NCBI GenBank assembly: GCA_965230185.1 | Contig: OZ245995.1 | Location: 558,001-622,000 of the forward strand | Length of the DNA: 64,000 nucleotides | Source: Motiliproteus sp965230185 | GTDB lineage: Bacteria; Pseudomonadota; Gammaproteobacteria; Pseudomonadales; Balneatricaceae | Direction of reading: 5' to 3' | Shown: piece after piece, positions 36,716 to 44,715 of the stretch | Position numbering within the stretch: the stretch's first letter is position 1 | Layout of the letters: each line of letters opens with the position of its first letter | Translations under genes and position numbers: made by a program | Notes under the pieces: generated by a model | What the model saw: the letters and a program-made list of their open reading frames with translations, nothing else | Told to the model about the DNA's origin: nothing | Databases searched by the model: none

Positions 36716-37774
36716 ATGAAAGTTGGTCAGTTTTCGTTCATTGTTTTTATTGCCATGGCTCTGCAGGGCTGTAATCAGGTCATACCGGCTGCCCCCGAGA
36801 TCAATCTGGCAACCCCTGTTCCGGTTCAGAAACATAGCCAGTACTCCAGCGCACTTGAGAATCTTGGCGAAATGATGGAGGGACTTGAGGATAACCAGTT
36901 TGCGGTAGAGGCTGAGCCTATCGAAGATAAAACTGCTTCAGGTGGTAAATTGCCGGCTGATGTAACGATGCTTGTGGAATCCGCACTGCAGAATGTCGGT
37001 GAAAAAATGCTGGTTATGGCATACGCGGATGATTCTGAAATAAAAGCTGCTCAGCTTGGCTTGAAACTCTATGGGATTCACGGTGCGATTACTGAGTTTG
37101 ATGCCGATACGACCACAAAGGGAAGTGGTGCACAGGGCGGATTATTCGTCAAAACACTTGATATCTCCGCTGAAAAAAGTACCGATCTGAATTCAGGGAC
37201 TATTGCGATGGACTTTCTGGTGAGAGATTACCAGGGCGGGTATTACGTGCCTGGCGTTAAAGCAACGGCAAAAGCAACCATTAAGAAGATATCGAAGAGT
37301 CAGGGGTACAGCTTTTCCATTGTCGGTAATGGTTTCGGTGTAAACGGAAATACCTCTTCTCAGACACCAATTCATCATGTCATCAATATTATGGTTGAGT
37401 ACAGCATGGTTCAGCTTATTGGCAAGCTGAAGAGCTACCCATACTGGCTGGCGATTAATGGCGCTGATCCCGACTACAGACTGATCAGAAAGATGTCAAA
37501 GAAGTTCGAAAAACTGTCTCCGGAAATCAGGAACGCCAATATCTCCTGGATTCTGAACCGTGTTAATCCCAGTGTTGCTCCCGGGCAGATCAACCTGGAT
37601 GCCGGCACGAAGCAGGTTATCAGGAATTACAAGAAAACCTTCGGTCTGGCGCCGGCTAATGATCAGGTTACTACCGATTTCTATATCAAACTCCTGACCG
37701 AAGCCCCGGTGCTTGTAAAACAGAAGCGTATTCTTGGCCAGGCCGACAGTATGCTTGACTCAGTTCTGCAGTAG
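36716..37774 (+). CDS. CsgG/HfaB-like outer-membrane lipoprotein, candidate export channel
   Basis: 352 residues. Lipobox ALQGC (Cys19). The middle resembles CsgG: VTMLVESALQNVG (helix), LKLYGIHGAITEFDADT followed by a Gly-rich stretch (compare LEGAIVSYES in CsgG), TIAMDFLVRDYQGG with a long strand region equivalent to the CsgG transmembrane hairpin, then INIMVEYSMVQLIGKL (CsgG helix near the C-terminus). About 90 extra residues follow, containing TKQVIRNYKKTFGL, which loosely resembles a PG_binding_1 repeat. Similarity is by pattern, not a strong family match. Placed next to small secreted repeat proteins, it is the natural candidate for a CsgG-type export pore. Confidence 0.6.
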   Translation: MKVGQFSFIVFIAMALQGCNQVIPAAPEINLATPVPVQKHSQYSSALENLGEMMEGLEDNQFAVEAEPIEDKTASGGKLPADVTMLVESALQNVGEKMLVMAYADDSEIKAAQLGLKLYGIHGAITEFDADTTTKGSGAQGGLFVKTLDISAEKSTDLNSGTIAMDFLVRDYQGGYYVPGVKATAKATIKKISKSQGYSFSIVGNGFGVNGNTSSQTPIHHVINIMVEYSMVQLIGKLKSYPYWLAINGADPDYRLIRKMSKKFEKLSPEIRNANISWILNRVNPSVAPGQINLDAGTKQVIRNYKKTFGLAPANDQVTTDFYIKLLTEAPVLVKQKRILGQADSMLDSVLQ

Positions 37775-37787
37775 TTGGGAGCCGACT

Positions 37788-38702
37788 ATGAGAGCTGGAT
37801 ATAGCGGCCGCCGGATTGCTTCGCTGACGCTGTTAATGATCTGCGGGATGTCTCTCAACAGCTTTGCACTGGAACGTTGTACGCATCTTATTTCAGCGGG
37901 AAATCAGGAGTTTACGGCCTATCAAACGGCCAGGAGTATCGGTGAACTGTCTGGTGAATCGATCTGCGCCGAGGCCTCCAGCGGCAGCCTGGAGAATCTC
38001 TACAGTCTGCTGAACAGGGATGACGTTATTGCCGGGATGGTACAGAGCGATGTGGTTAAGCTGGCCGTTCGTAAGAATCCCCAAAAAATGGAATCGATCA
38101 GCCTGGTGCTTCCCCTGAAACCTGAGCTGGTACACCTGCTGGTTCGGGAGGATTCTGAGGCCCGTACCTTCGGTGATCTTGCTAATAAGGTTATCTGTGT
38201 TGGTCAGCAGGGCAGTGGCTCACTGTTTACGGCGCTGCAGGTTAAGGCGCTGACCCACAGTTCATGGATCGAAGCGCGGGAGGGGTTTTCCAGATGTATG
38301 GGGATGCTCGATCGCAGCAGCGTCGATGCAGTGTTCGTGGTTTCAAATCCACCTGTTTCCACCCTTAGTGGAAAAATCGGCAGCCAGTATCGACTGATAG
38401 CGCTGCCATCGATACCGGGCTATCAATCAGCGGTTATCGATAGCTATTCCAGTGAGGAGGCAGTCGTACCTGCAGTTGATTCCATTGCCGTGGAAACGAT
38501 GTTGCTTGTCAAAGATCAGGTCATCAGACGAGAAATTCGAATCAGCAACAAAATGGCCACTGGGGTGGCAGGTATCCTCAACAAGCTGGATATAGACAGC
38601 CAGGACAGGATATGCACGAAAGAAATTGAAGACGGAGGGCTTTCGTTCTCTTTCATCCACAAAAAAGCCTGCTCTCTGGGCTACTACGGTCAGGACTGGT
38701 GA
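37788..38702 (+). CDS. Orphan TAXI-type periplasmic binding protein
   Basis: 304 residues from the ATG at 37788, just after the preceding stop, with GGGAG upstream. A signal peptide ends near SFA-L. Sequence matches the TAXI/NMT1-like binding-protein fold: HLISAGNQEFTAYQTARSIGEL, EASSGSLENLYSLL, AGMVQSDV, PELVHLLVREDS, VGQQGSGSLFTA. TAXI proteins normally deliver substrates to TRAP transporters, but no DctQ/DctM-like membrane gene is present here. It may have been recruited as a structural or chaperone component of the locus, or serve a TRAP system elsewhere. Confidence 0.75.
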   Translation: MRAGYSGRRIASLTLLMICGMSLNSFALERCTHLISAGNQEFTAYQTARSIGELSGESICAEASSGSLENLYSLLNRDDVIAGMVQSDVVKLAVRKNPQKMESISLVLPLKPELVHLLVREDSEARTFGDLANKVICVGQQGSGSLFTALQVKALTHSSWIEAREGFSRCMGMLDRSSVDAVFVVSNPPVSTLSGKIGSQYRLIALPSIPGYQSAVIDSYSSEEAVVPAVDSIAVETMLLVKDQVIRREIRISNKMATGVAGILNKLDIDSQDRICTKEIEDGGLSFSFIHKKACSLGYYGQDW

Positions 38703-38705
38703 TCT

Positions 38706-39233
38706 ATGACAATTTCCTCCGGACAACTGATGAAAGCCTTGTTTCTGCCCGGTCTGGCTCTGCTGCTGGGGCTGTTCTCCGTCCAGTCTCAGGCGGCCGG
38801 TAGTCAGCAGCAGGGTTATATCGTTTCGTCCTCACACAGCAGCAAAACTGTCGAGGGGATCAGACTTGAGAAATATATTCTTCGTATCAGGTTAAAAGCC
38901 TCCGGAAGCAGCCCGTCGAAAATCATTACCGCGGAAATGCTGGTAGAAAGGGGGTCTGTCGAGGAAGCAATTATTAAGTCGGCCAGAGAAAAGCATATTC
39001 TGTGTGGATTCGTTATGCACAGACGAGGGATGAGATATCAGGTCAGCGAAATCTACCTGCTGAGTGGTCAGGATTTCAGTAGTAGCGGCTCTTTCGGTAA
39101 TAGTAGTGACTCAACCGTTGTTTATGGGAACGGTCGGTATTATGACAAGGCTGATAAGGTCCTGATCAGCAGCAGAAAAATTCTGAAAAAATCTGCCAGT
39201 ATCGGCAATGACGGTATTTCTCTTGGTAACTGA
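38706..39233 (+). CDS. Small exported protein with the repeat-protein C-terminal motif
   Basis: 175 residues (ATG at 38706; an internal ATG at 38730 is possible). A signal peptide ends SQA-A. The central region contains EKYILRIRLKAS and EEAIIKSAREKHILCGFVMHRRG. Residues 148-175 begin KADKVLISSRKI and end SIGNDGISLGN. The 35765 protein has KADKVNIKNSKI and ends NVGNSGVQLGQ. This shared C-terminus suggests recognition by a common export or assembly factor, or co-polymerisation. No known family recognised. Confidence 0.7.
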   Translation: MTISSGQLMKALFLPGLALLLGLFSVQSQAAGSQQQGYIVSSSHSSKTVEGIRLEKYILRIRLKASGSSPSKIITAEMLVERGSVEEAIIKSAREKHILCGFVMHRRGMRYQVSEIYLLSGQDFSSSGSFGNSSDSTVVYGNGRYYDKADKVLISSRKILKKSASIGNDGISLGN

Positions 39234-39236
39234 TTT

Positions 39237-39671
39237 ATGAACGCGATAAAACCAAAGCTTTGCTGGTATTCAGCCCCGGTGCTTCTGATCTGCTCAGCTA
39301 TTACTGCCGGTTGCAGCAATTCCTCCCGACTGTTTAATTTATCCGGATATTCGTCCGCTGATGCCTATGATGCACAGATCCTGTTGCTGACCGATGATGT
39401 TTCAAGACCTGTTGAGATTTTTCTGGATGAGGAGAGTGTGGGCACAGTTCACCGTGACGAAGTTCTGAAAATCGGTGTAGATACCGGCTCATATCTGGTC
39501 AGAAGCAACCAGATTTCCAGTTTTCCAGTGAATATAGCGCTGAGTACCGGACAGGTAATCAATATTGTCGTCACCGACACGCCAAAAGGGCTTTTCTTCA
39601 GATCTGTTCCTGATATGGAGTTTAACGTTCTTCGGGAAGGAAAGTACCTGATTGACGTTTCCGCTCTCTGA
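39237..39671 (+). CDS. Small lipoprotein with PEGA/DUF2846-like domain
   Basis: 144 residues. Lipobox AITAGC (Cys26). The mature part has VEIFLDEESVGTVHRDEVL and KIGVDTGSYLVRSN, the two-strand pattern of PEGA/DUF2846 domains, followed by a final strand FNVLREGKYLIDV. It starts three bases after the preceding stop, so is probably co-translated. It is likely an outer-membrane-attached accessory protein; function unknown. Confidence 0.7.
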   Translation: MNAIKPKLCWYSAPVLLICSAITAGCSNSSRLFNLSGYSSADAYDAQILLLTDDVSRPVEIFLDEESVGTVHRDEVLKIGVDTGSYLVRSNQISSFPVNIALSTGQVINIVVTDTPKGLFFRSVPDMEFNVLREGKYLIDVSAL

Positions 39672-39812
39672 GGGGGGATGAGTCTTTACCGACGCTGAAA
39701 ATCTCCTTCCGGCTATCAGGAATGACCGAATAGCGTCCGAAGGGCACAGCGCTCTGCCGATCTGTTATCAGTTCGATTTAACAACACATACAGTAAATAC
39801 GAGGGGTATTGA

Positions 39813-40694
39813 ATGCATTACTTCAGGTTCGTCCCGGGTGCCATTTTTACACTGATCAGCTTCCTGATTGTCACCGAATCCGTATCCGCAGAGTTACCCC
39901 GGGTTGCAATAAAGCCATCTGAGATCGGCGAGAAAGTTAATAAGTATGCCCGTGCTCATCTTAACCTGCAGACATTATTGTCGGAGATGGAGTTATCGAT
40001 CAGCAAAACCCGTAAATTCACAACCCTGACCCGGGATAAGAAAAAACTGGCGGCTATCAGAGAAGAACAGCAGTTTGCCAGCAGTACGCTGGCGAAAGGC
40101 AATGCCGCGATGACCGGTGAGATTGAAAATGCGAATTACCTGATTCTGCCGGTCGTTCAGGATTTTAAGTTCTATCGTTCCACCCGGGCTGTCCCCAACC
40201 TCAGTAACAAATTCTTTCGGACTGATTCAGGCCTGCTGGAAGTACAGGCCCAGGTTATTGACACCTCTACCGGTCAGATGAAAGCCAGCTTTTACATGAA
40301 ATCCAGCTTCTCCACTAAGCGCAAGATGGTTAACAGCAAAGGGGGAGCGCCGAACAGTGTTCATTTCTCAAAGATGGCAAAAGCCGTGTCTGCCCAGATG
40401 GCGGATCAGCTGGTGGCTACCGTCTTCCCGATGAAGGTGATCAAAAACAAGGGCAAGACTCTGACGATCAATCGAGGCCAGGACGGGGGCCTTAAGAAAG
40501 GTATGAAGCTGGCCTTGTTCCATGTCGAGGAGGAGCTGTTTGATCCGGATACAGGGGTCAGCCTCGGTAAGGATGAAAGCTATATCGGTGACGTCAGGGT
40601 GTCCCGGGTGAAACCGAAATTCTCGATCGTCAAGGTGATCCGTATCGAAGAGGGCGAAGAGATCGCTGTCGGCGATATTCTTAGAAAACCCTGA
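39813..40694 (+). CDS. Periplasmic CsgG/FlgT-like protein
   Basis: 293 residues with GAGGGG upstream. A signal peptide ends VSA-E and there is no lipobox. The N-terminal half has a CsgG/LpoB-like pattern (LNLQTLLSEMELSISKTRKF, LILPVVQDFKFY). The C-terminal 80 residues form a FlgT-C-like beta domain (INRGQDGGLKKGMKLALF, EELFDPDTGVSLG, AVGDILRKP) clearly related to the end of the 42166 protein. A 141-base gap before it could hold an internal promoter. Likely a periplasmic assembly factor. Confidence 0.7.
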   Translation: MHYFRFVPGAIFTLISFLIVTESVSAELPRVAIKPSEIGEKVNKYARAHLNLQTLLSEMELSISKTRKFTTLTRDKKKLAAIREEQQFASSTLAKGNAAMTGEIENANYLILPVVQDFKFYRSTRAVPNLSNKFFRTDSGLLEVQAQVIDTSTGQMKASFYMKSSFSTKRKMVNSKGGAPNSVHFSKMAKAVSAQMADQLVATVFPMKVIKNKGKTLTINRGQDGGLKKGMKLALFHVEEELFDPDTGVSLGKDESYIGDVRVSRVKPKFSIVKVIRIEEGEEIAVGDILRKP

Positions 40695-40777
40695 ATAAAG
40701 AGTTAGTTAAGTATTACAGCGAATGCTGTCGCGTCCCCCCTGACATTATTAACTACCCGTTATACCGAGAGATTGTG

Positions 40778-42154
40778 ATGAATAGAAAACTGAAGGTAGC
40801 GCTGATTTCCTGGTCCCTGGCAGTGGGAGCCCTGAATTTTCCACTGATGAGTGTGGCGGAGGAAAGCCCCGCTGATCAGGAGATTGATTCGGCATCGGCA
40901 CCTGATTCCTATGTTGATCCGGCAATGGAAGTTGAAGCCGCTTTTGGTCGTTTTTTTGCTGAAGGTTTCGGCAGAAAACTGCAACAGCGAATGGCCGCCG
41001 GTGAGCTTTATGTGGGTAAGGCCTGGGCAGAGGTACAGGTGAACCCGGAGAACAGCCAGTGGCCGAAGTTTCGGGTTATGGCCTACGAGAGCGCGATTAC
41101 CGAAGCGGAAAACGCCTATCTGATGGCGCTGAGTTCGAAAATGGCCGCAGAAAAAGTCAGGAGCTACTTCTCTGACAACAGTGGCGAAGTCCCTGAGTTT
41201 GACGATTCGCTACTGACCGATCAGAACAAGGTATCCCGGATTATCGACAAGGTGCTGACTCTGACAGAGGGCAAGCTGGACAAGGCGCTTGAAGACCTGG
41301 GAATCTCCGCCGACGAGTACAACAAAACGCCTGAGCCTCAACGTCATGACCTGTTTAAGGATGCGCTGATTAAAAGCTCAATGAAGGAGGCGATGGGTAC
41401 CCTGGCCGGGCTGCTTCCGATTCAGACATTTGAGGCCCAGAACAAAACCGGTGAGCATGTCATCGGCGTGGTTGTGGTCGCATCCCAGAAAATGCGGCAG
41501 CTGGCACACGAAATTAAGACGCGCCGGGGAAAACTGGCCGCCAGCGAAACCAGCAAGGGTCGCTCAGTCTATGAGGTGGTTGCGGCTGATGCCGGGCTGC
41601 TGGTTGACCAGTTCGGTATTCGACGCCTCTACGATGAGCAGGGTTACCCGGTGCTGGTTTCCTACGGTCAGTGGGGCAATGCCTACCGGGGGGACAATAA
41701 GCGTCAGGCGCGCCGTCAGCGTGCCGCCGCTCTGGATCAGGCGCGAATGCAGGCCGATCAGCAAATTGCCATGTTTGTAGCGGGAAAAGCAATGGTCACG
41801 GAAGAGTCCCGGGTCGGGCAGATTGTCGAGCAGTATGTTGATGTCCATAAGGATGGATACAAGGAAGAACAGGATGTGGCCCGGATCGTAGACCAGCTGA
41901 ACAAGGAGTCCCGCGCCAGAGCCAACGTTCGTCTCAGCGGACTGGCTGATGTCTACTCCTGGACTAAGCCACATCCGGTCTATCCCGAACACGAGCTGGT
42001 TGGTGTGGTCCGGCTGTGGTCGCCGCTCAATGAACAGAATATGCGACGGCTGAAGGATTTTCGCGCCGCTGGTAAAACCGCTGCGGTAAAGAAACCGGAA
42101 GGAGTGAATGGCACTCACCAGGGTAAAACCTATATGCGGGCAGACGATTTCTGA
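40778..42154 (+). CDS. DUF6844-like periplasmic protein
   Basis: 458 residues from the ATG at 40778 (a GTG lies one codon earlier). A signal peptide ends near SVA-E, then an acidic linker. The protein is mixed alpha/beta with YESAITEAENAYLMALSSKMAAEKV, HVIGVVVVASQKMRQLAHEI, YGQWGNAYRG and a charged C-terminus. It resembles DUF6844 proteins that neighbour CsgG/LPP20-type genes in marine bacteria (from memory, moderate certainty). It lies between two CsgG/FlgT-like genes, so is probably part of the same complex. Confidence 0.65.
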   Translation: MNRKLKVALISWSLAVGALNFPLMSVAEESPADQEIDSASAPDSYVDPAMEVEAAFGRFFAEGFGRKLQQRMAAGELYVGKAWAEVQVNPENSQWPKFRVMAYESAITEAENAYLMALSSKMAAEKVRSYFSDNSGEVPEFDDSLLTDQNKVSRIIDKVLTLTEGKLDKALEDLGISADEYNKTPEPQRHDLFKDALIKSSMKEAMGTLAGLLPIQTFEAQNKTGEHVIGVVVVASQKMRQLAHEIKTRRGKLAASETSKGRSVYEVVAADAGLLVDQFGIRRLYDEQGYPVLVSYGQWGNAYRGDNKRQARRQRAAALDQARMQADQQIAMFVAGKAMVTEESRVGQIVEQYVDVHKDGYKEEQDVARIVDQLNKESRARANVRLSGLADVYSWTKPHPVYPEHELVGVVRLWSPLNEQNMRRLKDFRAAGKTAAVKKPEGVNGTHQGKTYMRADDF

Positions 42155-42165
42155 GGAGTACAATT

Positions 42166-43431
42166 ATGACCCTGATGGATTTCAGAAAGTATTTCCTGCT
42201 GACGCTTTGCCTGTTACTGACGTCTGAAGCCGGTTCCGAAACGATTGACCGGGATGTTACCGGCTATGGTGCCAGCCCGCGGGAAGCGATCTCTGATGCC
42301 CTGGTGGAGGTCCTGAAGCAGACATCCGGTGTGGCGATTGATGCAGAGCAGGCACAGATAACCATCCGTAACGAACTGCATGCCAGCACCGATGACTCTG
42401 AGGTTAATCTCAATACCTATGCACAGACCCGAGCCGGCAAGATCAATTACAGAACGGCCGGAGTTATCCAGCAGTATGAGATTCTGTCGGTTGAGCAGGG
42501 CGACAATGGCCTTTACGAGGCGAATCTGCGTGTGCAGACCGAGGTGTACAGGACGCCCGGATTCGCGCCTGGGAATCGTCGTAGCCTGGCGGTGCTCAGG
42601 CCTCACATGCTGCAGGATCGCTACCAGTTTTCCGGTTACTCCGTCAGACAGGACGAGTTATCACGTCGCCTGCAGCAGGCATTGATCACCGAACTGACCC
42701 AGGCGCGCCGCTTCAGCGTGATGGATCGTAATTTCCGAAGTGAATTCCTTCGGGAAAAGAAACTGCTGGCCGGGCCAGACACCGCCATGAGCGAGTACGC
42801 GAAAATCGGTCAGGTGCTGGGGGTGGACTACATGATTGTCGGTACCGTAACGGACGCCGAACTGAACAGGGCCAGTTACAAAGTCGCCACCCTGGGAGAA
42901 ACCGGTTCAACCAATGTCGGTCGGTTTCGTTTTGAATACCGGATCATCGTTATGGCAACACGACAGGTGAAATGGTCCGGTGTCAGTGATCTGGATTTCT
43001 CGGGTAAGCGGATTCCGGGAAAACTGGTTAATAAAGGAGAAGCGCTGGCGGATTATATGATCTCGGCAGTAGCCCGGGATATCGGCCGCCAGGTGCTTAA
43101 CAATATTTATCCTCTTCAGGTGGTTAAGATCAGTACCGGCGGCGAGCTGTACCTCAATCAGGGGGGAATTACCGTCCGACAGGGTGAACGCTATACGCTC
43201 TTTGGCGTTGGTGAGGAGATCTTTGATCCCTACACCGGAGAGCTGCTGGGGCGTGAAGAAACACCCGCCGGCCTGGCGGAAATTGTAAGGGTCAACCCCA
43301 AGTACAGTGTTGCCCGACTGGTGGAAGGTGACAGGTCCGGACTGGTGTCCGGTATGCTGCTTCGATTCCCGGAAGCGACCCGCAAGGCAAAGCAGAAAAA
43401 ACCGATTAAGGTACAGGTTCCGGCCTGGTAA
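42166..43431 (+). CDS. LPP20/CsgG/FlgT-like periplasmic protein
   Basis: 421 residues with GAGGAG upstream. A signal peptide ends near EAGS-E. Three modules follow: an LPP20/FlgT-N-like domain (TGYGASPREAISDALVEVL); a CsgG-like core (RSLAVLRPHM, LSRRLQQALITELTQARRF, IGQVLGVDYMIVGTV); and a FlgT-C-like domain (LNQGGITVRQGERYTLF, EEIFDPYTGELLG, SGMLLRFP). The architecture echoes FlgT, the Vibrio flagellar H-ring protein, and CsgG, but no flagellar genes are nearby. Last gene of the exported-protein locus. Confidence 0.75.
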   Translation: MTLMDFRKYFLLTLCLLLTSEAGSETIDRDVTGYGASPREAISDALVEVLKQTSGVAIDAEQAQITIRNELHASTDDSEVNLNTYAQTRAGKINYRTAGVIQQYEILSVEQGDNGLYEANLRVQTEVYRTPGFAPGNRRSLAVLRPHMLQDRYQFSGYSVRQDELSRRLQQALITELTQARRFSVMDRNFRSEFLREKKLLAGPDTAMSEYAKIGQVLGVDYMIVGTVTDAELNRASYKVATLGETGSTNVGRFRFEYRIIVMATRQVKWSGVSDLDFSGKRIPGKLVNKGEALADYMISAVARDIGRQVLNNIYPLQVVKISTGGELYLNQGGITVRQGERYTLFGVGEEIFDPYTGELLGREETPAGLAEIVRVNPKYSVARLVEGDRSGLVSGMLLRFPEATRKAKQKKPIKVQVPAW

Positions 43432-43946
43432 GCCTGACCCGGAATTCCGGATGACCGCAGGAGCTTGAAAGGCCTTTGCTTTCGGGGCTCTGGTAAGTGT
43501 TACCGGAGTCCTCCGCGCGGATCTGACCGTCCTGCTTCAGCTTCCGGGGCCTGGGCCCGGGATCTCCTGTCTTTGCTCTGTCCCGGGCCTGCTGGCAGGC
43601 CCGCATATCAGTTCGAGCCGGACTGTTCCTGACTGACCAGACTCCTGACCTTACAACTAAGGTCCGGACCTGTGCCGTACGGCAATCCGATCATCCTCCG
43701 GATAGCAGACACCACTTCCAAACATTCTGAACCGAGCAGGCTGCTGCCCGGTTTCGGGTGCCATACCCGCAATATGACTGAACAACGCCGCTGTTCTGAA
43801 GCGTCTGTAGTCTCCGGCGACTTATTCTGTTCCGGCAATTCGGACATCTGTACGCAGCTTGTGATTATCAGTGCTACCTTTTACCAGTGGACAAGATCGG
43901 TTGTTTATTAAGGAGTTATCGGTACACATTCAGCCAGGAGGCGATA
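43432..43946. other. Intergenic region with stem-loops after the exported-protein locus
   Basis: No gene supported. A 9-base stem with one G-U pair lies at about 43488-43508 (CTCTGGTAA/TTACCGGAG). A long stem GGCCCGGGA/TCCCGGGCC at about 43554-43589 has an 18-base loop, followed by GCCTGC/GCAGGC. Together they could mark the transcript end, though there is no T-run. AAGGAG and AGGAGG occur at 43911 and 43936, ahead of the short frame at 43947. Confidence 0.4.
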
Positions 43947-44048
43947 ATGTGGGTCGTCAGCCGTTATCGGTGCATCCGCTTGTCCACTCATGTTTCAGCG
44001 AATGCCGAATACACTTTTTTGATCAGGGTAGCGGGAGTGGCAGTGTGA
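43947..44048 (+). CDS. Putative 33-residue leader peptide coupled to methyltransferase gene
   Basis: ATG with a strong AGGAGG eight bases upstream. The frame runs MWVVSRYRCIRLSTHVSANA and on to a TGA that overlaps the GTG start of the methyltransferase by GTGA. There is no similarity to known proteins. Good ribosome-binding site, short frame and 4-base overlap suggest translational coupling; a chance frame remains possible. Confidence 0.35.
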   Translation: MWVVSRYRCIRLSTHVSANAEYTFLIRVAGVAV

Positions 44049-44563
44049 GACTCAATCTCGGTTGTGGCAACAAACGAAAAGAGGGCTTTTTGGGGGTGGA
44101 TAAGTTTCCCTGTGAAGCCGTGGATATCGCAGCGGATCTGAATGAAACGCTGCCGTTTGCAGAAAATGCGGTAACAGAATTGTGGATGGGTAATGTCATC
44201 GAGCATATTCCGGATATTCCCCATCTGATGAAGGAGGTTCACCGCATCTGCCGGCACGACGCCAGAATCACCATTCGCACGCCCCATTTCACCAGCGTCG
44301 CCTCATGGCGGGATCCTACCCATCTGCACCATCTGTCCTATTTCTCCATGAACCACTTCGAACGGCCTGAAGTGGCACACTATACCGGCGGTGGCTTTCG
44401 GGTGGTCGGGCGCAGACTCTCTTTTGGTGGCGGTGTTATGGGGCTGATCGGGCGAGCAATCTTTGCCCTGAGTCCGCAGAAATATGAAGCCAAGTGGTGC
44501 TTTATCTTTCGGGCCAGCAGCCTGCAATTCGAGCTTAAGGTTTTAAAAGTGGCGACTTCGTAA
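44045..44563 (+). CDS. Class I SAM-dependent methyltransferase
   Basis: 172 residues from the GTG at 44045 with GGGAG upstream. Upstream in-frame codons do not look like methyltransferase. Motif I is LNLGCGNKRKEGFLGVD, then ADLNETLPF, VTELWMGNVIEHIPD (post-motif), and HRICRHDARITIRTPHF. The DPTHLHHLSYFS segment is typical of small methyltransferases near polysaccharide genes. Cytoplasmic; substrate unknown. Confidence 0.8.
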   Translation: MRLNLGCGNKRKEGFLGVDKFPCEAVDIAADLNETLPFAENAVTELWMGNVIEHIPDIPHLMKEVHRICRHDARITIRTPHFTSVASWRDPTHLHHLSYFSMNHFERPEVAHYTGGGFRVVGRRLSFGGGVMGLIGRAIFALSPQKYEAKWCFIFRASSLQFELKVLKVATS

Positions 44564-44638
44564 CGGTCGCTGAGTTGCTTGGCGGTGATGTTTTTCAGCC
44601 TGCTGTACCCGGGCTGGGAAATTGCTGGCTGAAAGGTC

Positions 44639-44649
44639 GGGGGGGGGGG
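44639..44649. repeat. Run of 11 G residues
   Basis: An uninterrupted poly-G tract lies in the convergent spacer between the methyltransferase and dddD. Homopolymers of this length can slip; it could also be a sequencing artefact. Confidence 0.7.
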
Positions 44650-44715
44650 ACGGCCAGCCGGTATTTGCCGTAAATCTGCTGCGACCGGACCTTCGGCCCG
44701 GCCGCTTCACGGTGA

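Noticed and set aside
39813..43431. Flagellar H-ring genes (flgT/flgOP)
   Set aside because: FlgT-like C-terminal domains are present, but no flagellar gene lies nearby and CsgG/LpoB-type domains dominate.
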